Assembly: GCA_945911015.1 (NCBI GenBank)
Contig: CAMDZW010000029.1
Coordinates: forward strand, 1-46,133
Direction: 5' to 3'
Length of the DNA stretch: 46,133 nt
Source of the DNA: an uncultured Propionibacteriaceae bacterium
Lineage (GTDB): Bacteria; Actinomycetota; Actinomycetes; Propionibacteriales; Propionibacteriaceae
Of this stretch, positions 35,081 through 42,966 are shown in pieces (within the stretch, counting starts at the first letter, position 1; every line of letters begins with the position of its first letter). A program made the position numbers and the translations under genes. The notes under the pieces were generated by a model. The model ran no database searches, was not told the origin of the DNA, and saw nothing but the letters and a program-made list of their open reading frames with translations.

Positions 35081-35533
35081 ATGCCCCCGCAGTTGCCCGC
35101 GCTCAGCCAGCAGCGCGTGATGGGTGTCCTCGACCGTCTGGGTCACCATTGGCAGATCGATCAGGACGGTGACGTCGCCGGCACCTGGGAGACCGGGTAC
35201 TTCTTCTTCCTGGTCCGCGGTGAGATGGTCGAGATCCTCGCTGTCGGCGGGCTGTGGCAGGGCATCCTGGCCGAGACCGACTATCTGATGGCTCAGGAAC
35301 TGTGCAATGCCTGGAACGAAGAGCGGCTCTGGCCGACGGCCTTTGTCAATCGTTCCCGCGATGACGGGGCAGTCCGACTGCGGGTGAATCATGCGGTCGA
35401 CTACGAGCACGGTGTCACCGATGACCAGATCGCCCAGCAGATGCGCAGGGTGATCGGCTCGGGTCTGGTGCTCTTCGACCAGGCGATCGAGGCTTTCCCC
35501 GATGCTTGGGCACTGGGTCAGGCAACCGACTGA
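35081..35533 (+). CDS. YbjN-like domain protein (short)
   Basis: A 150-aa cytosolic protein. Recognisable YbjN-type features are the N-terminal helix SQQRVMGVLDRLGHHWQID, then GYFFFLVRGEMVEILAVGG, and the helix LMAQELCNAWNEERLWPTAF, which matches the typical W-N-x-x-x-x-W-P pattern of the family. The C-terminal helices end VIGSGLVLFDQAIEAF. Actinobacterial YbjN proteins often occur as tandem pairs; here only one copy is present, with a longer relative at 17861. The ATG is preceded by GAAAGGTGAG. A hairpin overlaps the last codons. It is separated from the adhesin gene by about 200 bp of divergent intergenic DNA. Confidence 0.78.
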   Translation: MPPQLPALSQQRVMGVLDRLGHHWQIDQDGDVAGTWETGYFFFLVRGEMVEILAVGGLWQGILAETDYLMAQELCNAWNEERLWPTAFVNRSRDDGAVRLRVNHAVDYEHGVTDDQIAQQMRRVIGSGLVLFDQAIEAFPDAWALGQATD

Positions 35534-35542
35534 CCCAGTGCC
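35509..35542 (+). terminator. terminator overlapping the 3' end of the YbjN-like gene
   Basis: GGCACTGGGTCAG (35509-35521) and CTGACCCAGTGCC (35530-35542) form a 13-bp perfect stem with the loop GCAACCGA. The stem spans the last codons and the stop codon of the YbjN-like gene. Confidence 0.8.
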
Positions 35543-35548
35543 GCGCGG

Positions 35549-35566
35549 TGACCCATGGGTGGGTCA
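35549..35566 (-). terminator. second hairpin ending the phyH gene
   Basis: TGACCCA and TGGGTCA (7-bp stem, loop TGGG) end exactly at the stop codon of the dioxygenase gene. With the hairpin at 35509-35542 it makes a paired terminator between the convergent genes. Confidence 0.6.
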
Positions 35567-36331
35567 GCGGTAGTGGAGGGGGTTGTTCGGGTCGCTCAGC
35601 TGGGCGCCGTAGGCATAACGGCGGTAGTGCTGGTAATGGGCCTTGTAGAGATCACCGGCATGGGCCGGGCTGTAGGTCAGGTACAGCTGGCTGCGACTGA
35701 CGTCGGCGGTGTTGGTGCCGCTGCGGTGGGGGACCAGTGAGCTGAAGAAGACCAGGTCGCCGGCCTGGGTCTCCAGCGTCAGGCCGTTGCTGGTGTCGAC
35801 TCGGTTGCGTTCCTCCTCGTTCATGTTGCGCAGCTCTCCGGGGGTGCTCATCAGCTCGTGGTGCTGGCCGGGAAACAGTTCGACCGCGCCGTTCTCGGCC
35901 GTCGCACTGTCCACGGCGACCATCACCGAGACCAGGTCCTCGTACGGGAAGCCCTGCCACCAGCTGGCGTCCTGGTGCATGGCGTAGCCGGTCTGGCCGG
36001 GCAGCTTGAAGATCAGCTTGTCCTTGAACAGCTTCGGTTCGTCGTTGAAGAGGTCGCGCAGTGGGCTGAGGATACGTTCGTCGGTGACGAGGTCGGCCAG
36101 CACGGGGGAGGCGTCATGGACTGGATCGAGCTTTTCGACTCGGACCTGGCCGTTGATGGTGCGGTGCCCGCTACGGATGTTGTTCGGGTCGGTCAGTTCC
36201 TCCGTGGCCAGGAGTCGACGGGTCTCGGCCTGGAGGACCGCGACCTCCTCGCTGGTCAGGGCACCGCGGACCACGAGCCAGCCCGTGCTGCGGTAGGACT
36301 CAATGTCCTCATTGGTCAGTGGGTTCACCAT
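35564..36331 (-). CDS. phytanoyl-CoA dioxygenase (PhyH) family protein
   Basis: A 255-aa Fe(II)/2-oxoglutarate oxygenase. The iron triad is visible: His119 and Asp121 in AMHQDASWW, and His202 in VPHRSG. The jelly-roll fold is suggested by FKDKLIFKLPGQTGYAMHQD, VSVMVAVDSATAENGAVELF, PGQHHEL and GDLVFFSSLVPHRSGTN. Bacterial members hydroxylate varied small molecules, so the substrate cannot be named. The ATG follows GAGGAG at nine bases. It is divergent from an AraC regulator with about 130 bp between the starts, an arrangement typical of regulated catabolic or osmolyte genes. There is no signal peptide. Confidence 0.86.
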   Translation of the reverse strand: MVNPLTNEDIESYRSTGWLVVRGALTSEEVAVLQAETRRLLATEELTDPNNIRSGHRTINGQVRVEKLDPVHDASPVLADLVTDERILSPLRDLFNDEPKLFKDKLIFKLPGQTGYAMHQDASWWQGFPYEDLVSVMVAVDSATAENGAVELFPGQHHELMSTPGELRNMNEEERNRVDTSNGLTLETQAGDLVFFSSLVPHRSGTNTADVSRSQLYLTYSPAHAGDLYKAHYQHYRRYAYGAQLSDPNNPLHYR

Positions 36332-36459
36332 GGGATGACTCCTCGGAAATCGTCGGCGGCCACCTCGACCGCTCATGGTGACAACGCTAGGCTTCACAAC
36401 GATCAGGATCCATGGCCGCATCGAGCGTAGATGCGTACTTTTTTGCAGGAGGTTCGGAG

Positions 36460-37251
36460 GTGGCAGAGTCTGCCGGTGGGCTGGTCCGGGTGCGCCGCAT
36501 TGCCACCAGCCCACGCATCGACGACTTCCGGTATGCGGCTGAGACCTACCCCGCGTGGTCGTTGATTTCCGCCCATAGTGGAGCTTTCGAGTTCTCGCTG
36601 GGGAGCGGCAGTGGTGTGGGGATGAGTGGGGTCTGCCAGCCCGGAGAAATGGTGATTTGTCCTCCCCGGATGCAGTTTCGGCGGGCGATGTGCGAGCCGA
36701 CTGGCTTTCTTTTCACCGAGTTCGAGCTCCCACCTGAGCGTGGAGACGAGACCGGGTGGTGGCCGGTCGGTCTGGCTCGGGCGACGGATCGACGGCGGCT
36801 ACGGGAAAACCTCGACCGGATCGACCGGTGGCGCGGCCTTTCGACCCTGACCACCCGCGAGGTGCATCACCATCTGGTCGCCGACATCTTGCTGCTCGCG
36901 ATCCCGGGCCGGGGCGCTGCTCCTCAGGACGGGTTGGTTGGGCGGGCCACCGAAGAGCTGGACCGCTGTGCCTACGATCCGGATCTGTCGCTGACCGAGC
37001 TGGCCGCCCGGCTGGGGATCAGCGGATCCCAGCTGACCCGACGGTTTCGAGCCGTGCACCAGGTGACACCGGTGCGCTATGTGACGCAGTTGCGGATTGA
37101 CCGAGCCCGGCGGCTCCTGGTGGGCACCGACCGTACAGTGGCCAGTGTCGCGGCCACCTGCGGCTATGCCAGTGCCTACTACTTTGCTCGGGCGTTTCGG
37201 CGCGAGACCGGCCAGACGCCCAGTGAATACCGCCGGTCCGGTCGGGTGTGA
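36460..37251 (+). CDS. AraC family transcriptional regulator
   Basis: A 263-aa regulator. The N-terminal half (to about 120) resembles a cupin sensor domain, with FSLGSGSGVGMSG, CQPGEMVICPPRMQFRRAM and FTEFELPP. The C-terminal half has two helix-turn-helix units: LSLTELAARLGISGSQLTRR, then VASVAATCGYASAYYFARAF, with the family ending FRRETGQTPSEYRR. The GTG at 36460 is preferred because AGGAGG (36447-36452) lies seven bases before it; an ATG 48 bases upstream has no ribosome-binding site. It is divergent from phyH and probably controls it, with a small sugar or hydroxy compound as ligand. Confidence 0.87.
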   Translation: MAESAGGLVRVRRIATSPRIDDFRYAAETYPAWSLISAHSGAFEFSLGSGSGVGMSGVCQPGEMVICPPRMQFRRAMCEPTGFLFTEFELPPERGDETGWWPVGLARATDRRRLRENLDRIDRWRGLSTLTTREVHHHLVADILLLAIPGRGAAPQDGLVGRATEELDRCAYDPDLSLTELAARLGISGSQLTRRFRAVHQVTPVRYVTQLRIDRARRLLVGTDRTVASVAATCGYASAYYFARAFRRETGQTPSEYRRSGRV

Positions 37252-37301
37252 GCCCAGTTCACAGATCAGCCCGGTTCACAGATCAGCCCGGTTCACAGAT
37301 C
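37251..37301. repeat. three tandem 17-bp repeats between araC and the oxidoreductase gene
   Basis: AGCCCRGTTCACAGATC occurs at 37251-37267, 37268-37284 and 37285-37301, with a single base difference in the first copy. On the minus strand each copy reads GATCTGTGA, i.e. the last codons and stop of the oxidoreductase gene, so this is a triplicated gene 3' end filling the gap to the araC stop. Confidence 0.9.
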
Positions 37302-38594
37302 GATGGTGATGGTCTCTCCGGTCTCGGCAGACCGCCACAGGGCCTCGCCGGTGGCGACGGCCAGCGCCCCCTGGCGGGCATCGGCCGGCAGACCGAGAGC
37401 CAGTGACTCCGGAGTGGGGCCGCGGAACAGGTCGCGCAGCATCAGCGGGTCGGCCCCGCCGTGGCCTCCTTCACCGGTGGCGACCGGAAGCGTCTCGACC
37501 TCACCGAAGAGGGGGCGGACCGTGATCACGTCCGTGCCCGGCACGGCCTCGCCCTCCTGGCTGCCCGAGATCGCCTCGATCTGGCCGTGGGTGCCGATCA
37601 CGGTGAGGCGGAAGCCCTCCCAGGGGGAGGAGAAGTTCACCAGGTACGACAGGGCGGCCCCTCCGCGGTAGCTGACCAGGGAGGTGATGGTGTCGACCGA
37701 GTCGATCTCGTCGTCGTAGACGGTCAGCTGGGTGTCGGCCGGATACTGCAGGGGATACGGGAGACCAAGGGCACCGCGTCGCGGCTGACCCGGCTCGGGA
37801 GCGCTCACCTGACCACGTTCGAGCATGGCGTTCCAGTACGGGTCAGCGTCCAGAAGTGCCTGCCCGGTCAGCGGATTGCCGGCTTCGTCCTTCGGCCGGA
37901 AGGGACTGTCGGGTCCGTAGAAGTAGGTGCCGCCGCTGGAGGCAACCCGGACCGGCTCGTCGTCGATCAGCCACCCGATCAGGTCGAGGTGGTGGGTTGA
38001 CTTGTGCAGGGTCAGTCCGCCCGAGGCTGCCTTGCTGCGGTTCCAGCGGACGAAGTAGCTCGAACCGTGCGCGGTGTCGACGTGATATTCGAGCAGGACC
38101 TGGACGACCCGTCCGATCCGACCGGAGCGGATGAGTTCCTTGACCTGCACATGGCGAGGTGGGTAACGGAAATTGTGGGTGACGACCACCTTGTTGGAAC
38201 TGGCCTTCTCGAGGCGGAGCACCTCTTCGGCCTCTGCTGTGGTGGTGACCATCGGCTTCTCGGTCAGCACGTCGAGGCCATGGGCCAGTCCGTCCCGGAT
38301 GTAGCCCATGTGCGTGTGGTCGGGCGACGCAATGATGAGGACGTCGATCTGTTCGCCAGCGACCAGATCGGCCACCGAGTCGTAGCGGCGAAGTGTCGGC
38401 TGGTCGTGCTCAGCGAGCCAGGCGTTGAAAGCCTCGAACCGGACCACGTCGGGCTCGATGCAGGCCACCAGGGTGGCGACATCAGTGTGTCCCTCGCCGG
38501 TCGGAACGCCGTCGCGATCCAGTCCGAGCATGGGAAGGGCGAAACTGGCGACGCCGCGGTTGGAAAGCCCTACCAGGGCATAACGCTTGGACAC
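37293..38594 (-). CDS. Gfo/Idh/MocA family oxidoreductase (paralogue of the gene at 42963)
   Basis: A 433-aa dehydrogenase, longer than the usual 330-390 aa. It starts at GTG with VSKRYALVGLSNRG, a Rossmann variant whose glycine motif is GLSNRG. LIIASPDHTH is followed by EKPMVTT (Glu112-Lys113-Pro114). The catalytic domain carries THNFRYPPRHVQVKELIRSG, HVDTAHGSSYFVRWNR and GGLTLHKSTHHLDLIGW with several histidines that suggest a metal or substrate site. Its closest relative here is the protein at 42963, which shares these segments almost unchanged. The GTG is preceded by GGAGG. It is divergent from the esterase gene, with about 106 bp between the starts. Confidence 0.9.
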   Translation of the reverse strand: MSKRYALVGLSNRGVASFALPMLGLDRDGVPTGEGHTDVATLVACIEPDVVRFEAFNAWLAEHDQPTLRRYDSVADLVAGEQIDVLIIASPDHTHMGYIRDGLAHGLDVLTEKPMVTTTAEAEEVLRLEKASSNKVVVTHNFRYPPRHVQVKELIRSGRIGRVVQVLLEYHVDTAHGSSYFVRWNRSKAASGGLTLHKSTHHLDLIGWLIDDEPVRVASSGGTYFYGPDSPFRPKDEAGNPLTGQALLDADPYWNAMLERGQVSAPEPGQPRRGALGLPYPLQYPADTQLTVYDDEIDSVDTITSLVSYRGGAALSYLVNFSSPWEGFRLTVIGTHGQIEAISGSQEGEAVPGTDVITVRPLFGEVETLPVATGEGGHGGADPLMLRDLFRGPTPESLALGLPADARQGALAVATGEALWRSAETGETITIDL

Positions 38595-38653
38595 GTGTCC
38601 TCCATCGATGTGCGGATGCAGACACCACGGTACCGCAATCGTCTTGCATCTTG

Positions 38654-38668
38654 CAGCAACTGTTGACA
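38654..38668. promoter_or_regulatory. operator-like site upstream of the esterase gene
   Basis: CAGCAACTGTTGACA shares ten of fifteen positions with the perfect palindrome at 40715. It overlaps a TTGACA hexamer (38663-38668) that could be the -35 of the esterase promoter. It lies in the divergent region between the oxidoreductase and esterase genes. Confidence 0.5.
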
Positions 38669-38700
38669 GGGTTTGAGCATCTTGACAAGGATGGGCTGTC

Positions 38701-40605
38701 ATGAAGGGATTCACCCCGAACCTGGACGGCTATGCCGATCCGACCGTTGACCTCGAGCGCCACATCCATCGCCGCACGCAGGAGTGGGTGAATCATTGGG
38801 CTGAGCGCGACAGCGACGATCCCGCAGCGGTCGAGGCCCACGCCACACGGGTGCGTCAAGCCGTCCTTGACGGGATCGGCGGTATCCCGCAACGGCCAGG
38901 CGGCGCCCCAGGGCTGATCGTCACCGGCACCGTTGACCTCGGTCCGGGCCGACCCACCATCGAGAAGGTGAGGTTCGAGTCGCTGCCGGGCGTGATCGTC
39001 ACCGGGGCGCTCTACCGTCCAGTCGGTGTCACTGCCGAAGAGCCGGCTCCGGCCATTCTCTTCGGCCACGGACACTCCTACGAGGCCAAGGCCGCCGAGC
39101 GCTACCAGAGTGCCTGCCAGATGTTCGCCCAGGCAGGCATGACCGTCCTCGCGGTGGATCCGCCCGGACAAGGCGAACGCATCCTGCGCGGCGATGTCAG
39201 CAAGGACGACCGGCCGTCGTGGGGAGTCGGGGAACACCTGGCAACCGGCATGTCGGCCTGGTGGGCCGGTCACTCACTGATGCGTTGGTTCGTGGCAGAC
39301 CTGATCGCCGGCTTTGACGCCCTGGCAGCACTTCCCGAGGTTGACCAGACCCGAATCGGCATGACCGGGACCAGCGGCGGCGGCACCCAGACCTCGATCA
39401 TGATGGCGCTCGAGCCTCGGCTGGCGGCCGCCGCACCCAGCACCTACATCACCAGCCGCCTCGCCTACCAGCGCACCGGTCAGCTGCAGGATGCCGAACA
39501 ACATCTGCTCGCGGGGACGATCAATGGCGTCGACCACGGCGATCTGCTGATCTCCTTTGCGCCGAAGCCGTTGCGGGTCCTTGCTGCTGCCTGGGACTTC
39601 TTCGTGCCCGAGGGGACCGACGAGTCCATGGCGCGTGCCGGACGTGCCTATGCCGCACTCGGTGCGGAGTCGAATCTGTCGATCGCCTGGGACGACACCG
39701 TCCACGCCTACTCTCCCGGTCTGCAACGGGCTGCCACCGAGTTCTTCTGCGCCGCCCTGGGCCTGCCGGCGCCGACCCAGCTGGACACCACACCGCTGCC
39801 GCCGGCGGATCTGCAGGTCACGCGTACCGGACAGGTTGTGACCGACCATCCTGACGCGGTCACCATCGCTGATCTCATCACCGGCGAGCTCGATCGATCG
39901 ACCACGCCGCAGGATTCGGCGACGTGGTTGAAGGATCGCGTGTTCGCCGGGCGCTCGGTTCCCTCGGCCGCCCACCTCCGCTGGATCGGACAACCGGATG
40001 AGCCGCATCTGTTCTGGCGCGCCGAGAGCGATCTGTGGGGAGCCGGGGTCCTGCTCGACCCGGAGTCCGACGGCACCGAGAATCCAACACTCACAGTGAT
40101 CCTGCTGCCCGATGGCAGCGCCAGCAGTGATGCTGATGCGCTGCTGCCCGAGCCGAGCGGCGGTCCACGCCTGGTTCTGGACGTGCGGGGGACGGGCGCT
40201 CTGGGGGTGCGGCATCGCAGTGATCGGCCGGCCAATTCGTTGTGGGGCCAGAATCTGAAGCTCCTGACCGATCTCCTGTGGGTCGGTGACAGCCTTGCTG
40301 CTGGACGAATCTTTGATGTGTGTCGAGCGATTGACGTCCTCACCGCTGATCGGGAGTTCCAGCGACGTTGGCCCGGTCTGGGAGAGCGGACTCGCGTCCG
40401 CCTCGTGGCGCGCGGTGGGCTGCCGCGCTGGCATGCCGAGCTCGCTGCCATGATTGATCCCCGGATCGTCGAGGTGGATCACGACAGTGTCGATCTCGGC
40501 CTCGATGCGACGATCCGCAGCACAGACTGGGGTGAGGGCAGTGATGCCTGGCAGGCAATGATCCCCGGTGTGGCCGCTTTGCTGCCACAGTTGGACATCC
40601 GCTGA
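38701..40605 (+). CDS. two-domain alpha/beta-hydrolase (acetyl-xylan/glucuronoyl esterase-like)
   Basis: A 634-aa cytosolic protein. The first domain is an alpha/beta-hydrolase: APAILFGHGHSYEAKAAERY, VLAVDPPGQGER and the nucleophile elbow GMTGTSGGGTQTS (Ser225). SAWWAGHSLMRWFVADLIAG precedes it, and the likely catalytic histidine is in WDDTVHAYSP. The second half (about 355 onward) has a similar beta/alpha pattern (LTVILLPDGSAS, PRLVLDVRGTGALG, LKLLTDLLWVGDS) but no nucleophile elbow, so it may be a degenerate duplicate. The family deacylates sugars or cleaves glucuronate esters. No signal peptide is present, so it acts on imported substrate. A terminator hairpin follows. The start ATG lies under an operator-like site. 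Confidence 0.8.
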   Translation: MKGFTPNLDGYADPTVDLERHIHRRTQEWVNHWAERDSDDPAAVEAHATRVRQAVLDGIGGIPQRPGGAPGLIVTGTVDLGPGRPTIEKVRFESLPGVIVTGALYRPVGVTAEEPAPAILFGHGHSYEAKAAERYQSACQMFAQAGMTVLAVDPPGQGERILRGDVSKDDRPSWGVGEHLATGMSAWWAGHSLMRWFVADLIAGFDALAALPEVDQTRIGMTGTSGGGTQTSIMMALEPRLAAAAPSTYITSRLAYQRTGQLQDAEQHLLAGTINGVDHGDLLISFAPKPLRVLAAAWDFFVPEGTDESMARAGRAYAALGAESNLSIAWDDTVHAYSPGLQRAATEFFCAALGLPAPTQLDTTPLPPADLQVTRTGQVVTDHPDAVTIADLITGELDRSTTPQDSATWLKDRVFAGRSVPSAAHLRWIGQPDEPHLFWRAESDLWGAGVLLDPESDGTENPTLTVILLPDGSASSDADALLPEPSGGPRLVLDVRGTGALGVRHRSDRPANSLWGQNLKLLTDLLWVGDSLAAGRIFDVCRAIDVLTADREFQRRWPGLGERTRVRLVARGGLPRWHAELAAMIDPRIVEVDHDSVDLGLDATIRSTDWGEGSDAWQAMIPGVAALLPQLDIR

Positions 40606-40615
40606 CTTGAGCTTC

Positions 40616-40652
40616 GAACCCGTCGGTCGCGCTGCGGTGCGCCGGCGGGTTC
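40616..40652 (+). terminator. terminator after the esterase gene
   Basis: GAACCCGTCGG (40616-40626) pairs with CCGGCGGGTTC (40642-40652), giving 11 pairs with one G-T, around a 15-base loop. TTGCTGT follows. It lies eleven bases after the stop codon. Confidence 0.75.
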
Positions 40653-40672
40653 TTGCTGTCCAGAATAACGAT

Positions 40673-40696
40673 CATGTAACGCTGGTATGTTACATG
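40673..40696. promoter_or_regulatory. 8-bp inverted repeat upstream of the solute-binding lipoprotein
   Basis: CATGTAAC and GTTACATG are perfect inverted repeats with an eight-base spacer, in an unusually AT-rich patch. Half sites are centred about 16 bp apart, which suits binding by a dimeric regulator. Confidence 0.55.
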
Positions 40697-40706
40697 CAAA
40701 ATGCTA

Positions 40707-40735
40707 TTGACGGGCTGCAACGGTTGCAGTTCGAT
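40707..40735 (+). promoter_or_regulatory. promoter region with perfect palindromic operator
   Basis: CTGCAACGGTTGCAG (40715-40729) is a perfect 15-bp palindrome with a single central base. It lies exactly within the 17-bp spacer between TTGACG (40707-40712) and TTCGAT (40730-40735), the possible -35 and -10 of the lipoprotein gene. The symmetry and placement fit a LacI-type repressor site. Confidence 0.65.
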
Positions 40736-40813
40736 TGCACTCAGGACATGGCGTCATCAGCCAGCTGGCTCGCAGCAAGGGAGCGTGGGTGGCGCCTTTG
40801 AGAAAGGCAATCG

Positions 40814-42763
40814 ATGACTGTGCAGAATGCGCTCGATCTGAGGCTGACCCGCCGGGCAGGGTTGGGCCTGTTCGGCGGCGTGGTGGCCGCCACGTCAGTG
40901 GGTCTCGCCAGCTGCACTCCTGGTGAGAATGCCAACATGACCAGCCCGACCGGCACCGCCGACCTCGAGTCGCCGATGCTGGCTCAACTGGTCGAGGCCG
41001 GTGAGCTGCCGCCCCTACCGGAGCGGTTGCCGACGGTCCCCGCCGTGGTCACGTTGTCAGAAGGCCCCGGTATCTACGGCGGCAATGCTCGATTCGCAGT
41101 GACGGTGGACGGAGTCACGCCGATCTCGACCTGGGCGCATGCCGGATTCCTCGAATGGGACCGGGACATGACGACCCTGCTGCCGTGCATCGTGGAGTCC
41201 TTCGAGGCCGTCGACGGCAACACTGCCTTCACCATGACCATGCGGGAGGGACTGCGATGGTCTGACGGCACCCTGTACAGCAAGGATGATGTCGAGTTCG
41301 TCTTCAACAGCTTCTTCAACCACACTGACCTGGTGCCTGCGGTTCCGTACTATTACAAGGATGCCGGCGGCAACCGGGCCGAACTGAGCTGGGAGAGCGA
41401 GACCACCTTCACCGTGCGGTACCCCGAGCCGTCACCGATCTGGCCGAAGTACATGGCTCACCCAGCGATCGGCTACATGTTCATGCAGCCCAAGCACTAC
41501 CTCGAGCAATTCCACGCCGACTTCGTCGGTGAGGCAGAGGCGAACGCCCAGGCCAAGAAGGCCGGTTTCGACAGCTGGACCGACTACTTCGGCGACCGGG
41601 GGAACCCGTGGAAGAACCCAGATCTTCCGGTGATGGGTGCTTGGCAGATCACGAACCTGATGGCTGCAACCGGCACCACGACGATGAAGCGCAACGCCTT
41701 CTACTTCAAGACCGATCCGGACGGCCGTCAGCTTCCCTACGTCGATCAGGTCACGGTCCAGCTGTTGGGCCAGGAGGCGCTGGAGCTGCGCACCGCCAAC
41801 GGTGAACTTGACCTGATCGGCAACGGTCTGTCGTTCACCTCTTCCCAGGTCCTGATCGAAAATGCTGACACCCGGGGCTACGAGGTCCGACGCTGGGAGC
41901 CTCAGCAACAGACGATCTCGGTGATGTGCAATGTCTCGCACAAGGACCCCGTGCTACGGCAGATCTTTGCCGATGTTCGTTTCCGACGGGCGATCTCCCA
42001 CGCCATCGATCGGAATGCCATGAACGATGCCCTGCTGAGTGGGCTCGGCGTGCCGACGCAGGCGATGGTGTCTCAGTTCAGTGAGTACTTCCCGTCCGAT
42101 GGGGGACAGCAGTACATGGAGTTCGACGTCGGTCGGGCGAATGATCTGTTGGACGAGGTCGGCCTGCCCTGGCAAGGAAATGTGCGGACTCGTCCCGATG
42201 GTTCGAAACTTGAACTGATCATGATCTACGTCGAACGTGCGGGTGCCATGTCCTACCCGGACGCCACGCGGATGGTCGCGCAGAACCTTGCCGACGTCGG
42301 CATCACAGTGATCCCGAAGTCGATGGACACCACTGTCTACACCGACGTCCGGGCCAGCAACGACTTCGACATGAACGCGTTCACCCCGGGTGCTGAGCTC
42401 GACCTCGAGCCGTCCTTCTGGATCCCCACCGCGAACCAGCACCATTGGGCGCCTGCCTATGGCGCTTGGTACCTCAGCAAGGGCGCAGAAGGCGAACGCC
42501 CGACTGATGACATCCAGGAACTGATGGACAACTGGGACCGGCTGCAGCTCGCGGCCACCAACCAGGAACGGATCGCGGCGGGCCAAGCGATCATGAAGCA
42601 GCATGACGACAACATCTACATGATTGGCCTGCTGCGACCGCCCTTCCAACCCGTGGTGGTGACCGACCGGACACACAACGTACGAGAGGACTCGCCGGCT
42701 CTGTCCTTCTACTTCGGCCGTGAGGGCATCGTCAAACCTGAACAGATGTGGCTGGAGGACTGA
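40814..42763 (+). CDS. ABC transporter substrate-binding lipoprotein (SBP_bac_5 type)
   Basis: A 649-aa secreted lipoprotein of the oligopeptide/oligosaccharide-binding family. The signal sequence contains RLTRRAGLGLF, a twin-arginine-like region, and the lipobox GLASC (lipidated Cys34). Family parts include WAHAGFLEWDRDMTTLLPCI, TMTMREGLRWSDGTLYSKDD, DVEFVFNSF, ADVRFRRAISHAIDRNAM and LNDEVGLPW-like segments before the C-terminus. In cluster 5 this family also binds plant glycosides and oligosaccharides, which fits the neighbours. No permease or ATPase gene is adjacent, so its transporter is elsewhere. GAGAAAGG precedes the ATG. Two different palindromes lie upstream. Confidence 0.85.
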   Translation: MTVQNALDLRLTRRAGLGLFGGVVAATSVGLASCTPGENANMTSPTGTADLESPMLAQLVEAGELPPLPERLPTVPAVVTLSEGPGIYGGNARFAVTVDGVTPISTWAHAGFLEWDRDMTTLLPCIVESFEAVDGNTAFTMTMREGLRWSDGTLYSKDDVEFVFNSFFNHTDLVPAVPYYYKDAGGNRAELSWESETTFTVRYPEPSPIWPKYMAHPAIGYMFMQPKHYLEQFHADFVGEAEANAQAKKAGFDSWTDYFGDRGNPWKNPDLPVMGAWQITNLMAATGTTTMKRNAFYFKTDPDGRQLPYVDQVTVQLLGQEALELRTANGELDLIGNGLSFTSSQVLIENADTRGYEVRRWEPQQQTISVMCNVSHKDPVLRQIFADVRFRRAISHAIDRNAMNDALLSGLGVPTQAMVSQFSEYFPSDGGQQYMEFDVGRANDLLDEVGLPWQGNVRTRPDGSKLELIMIYVERAGAMSYPDATRMVAQNLADVGITVIPKSMDTTVYTDVRASNDFDMNAFTPGAELDLEPSFWIPTANQHHWAPAYGAWYLSKGAEGERPTDDIQELMDNWDRLQLAATNQERIAAGQAIMKQHDDNIYMIGLLRPPFQPVVVTDRTHNVREDSPALSFYFGREGIVKPEQMWLED

Positions 42764-42784
42764 CGTTCGTGTGCGTTAGCGCTG

Positions 42785-42798
42785 GCTGCAACGGTGAA
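42785..42798 (+). promoter_or_regulatory. operator-like half site downstream of the lipoprotein gene
   Basis: CTGCAACGGTGAAC keeps the left half of the palindrome at 40715 (CTGCAACGGT, ten identical bases) and then diverges. It lies 22 bp after the lipoprotein stop, ahead of the second oxidoreductase, and may be an imperfect copy of the same operator. Confidence 0.4.
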
Positions 42799-42807
42799 CG
42801 TCCTGCG

Positions 42808-42966
42808 GTGCCGATCCTGTGGGAAATGCTGCGAAACCTGGTGTCGCAGGGGCGGGCTGAGCTGTCCCGATCCAGGATTGACGGTATCGCGAACGGACTC
42901 ACGGCACTGCTGGATCGATTGGACCAGATCCTACCCAGCACACGGAATATCGAGGGAGCATCATGA
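42808..42966 (+). CDS. possible small helical protein coupled to the oxidoreductase gene
   Basis: A candidate 52-aa peptide from GTG 42808. The core RNLVSQGRAELSRSRIDGIA and LTALLDRLDQIL are amphipathic and would form one or two helices. Its TGA overlaps the ATG of the next gene (ATGA), a translational-coupling arrangement. No recognised family, no clear ribosome-binding site and an uncertain start keep confidence low. It could also be a degenerate remnant or leader. Confidence 0.3.
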   Translation: MPILWEMLRNLVSQGRAELSRSRIDGIANGLTALLDRLDQILPSTRNIEGAS

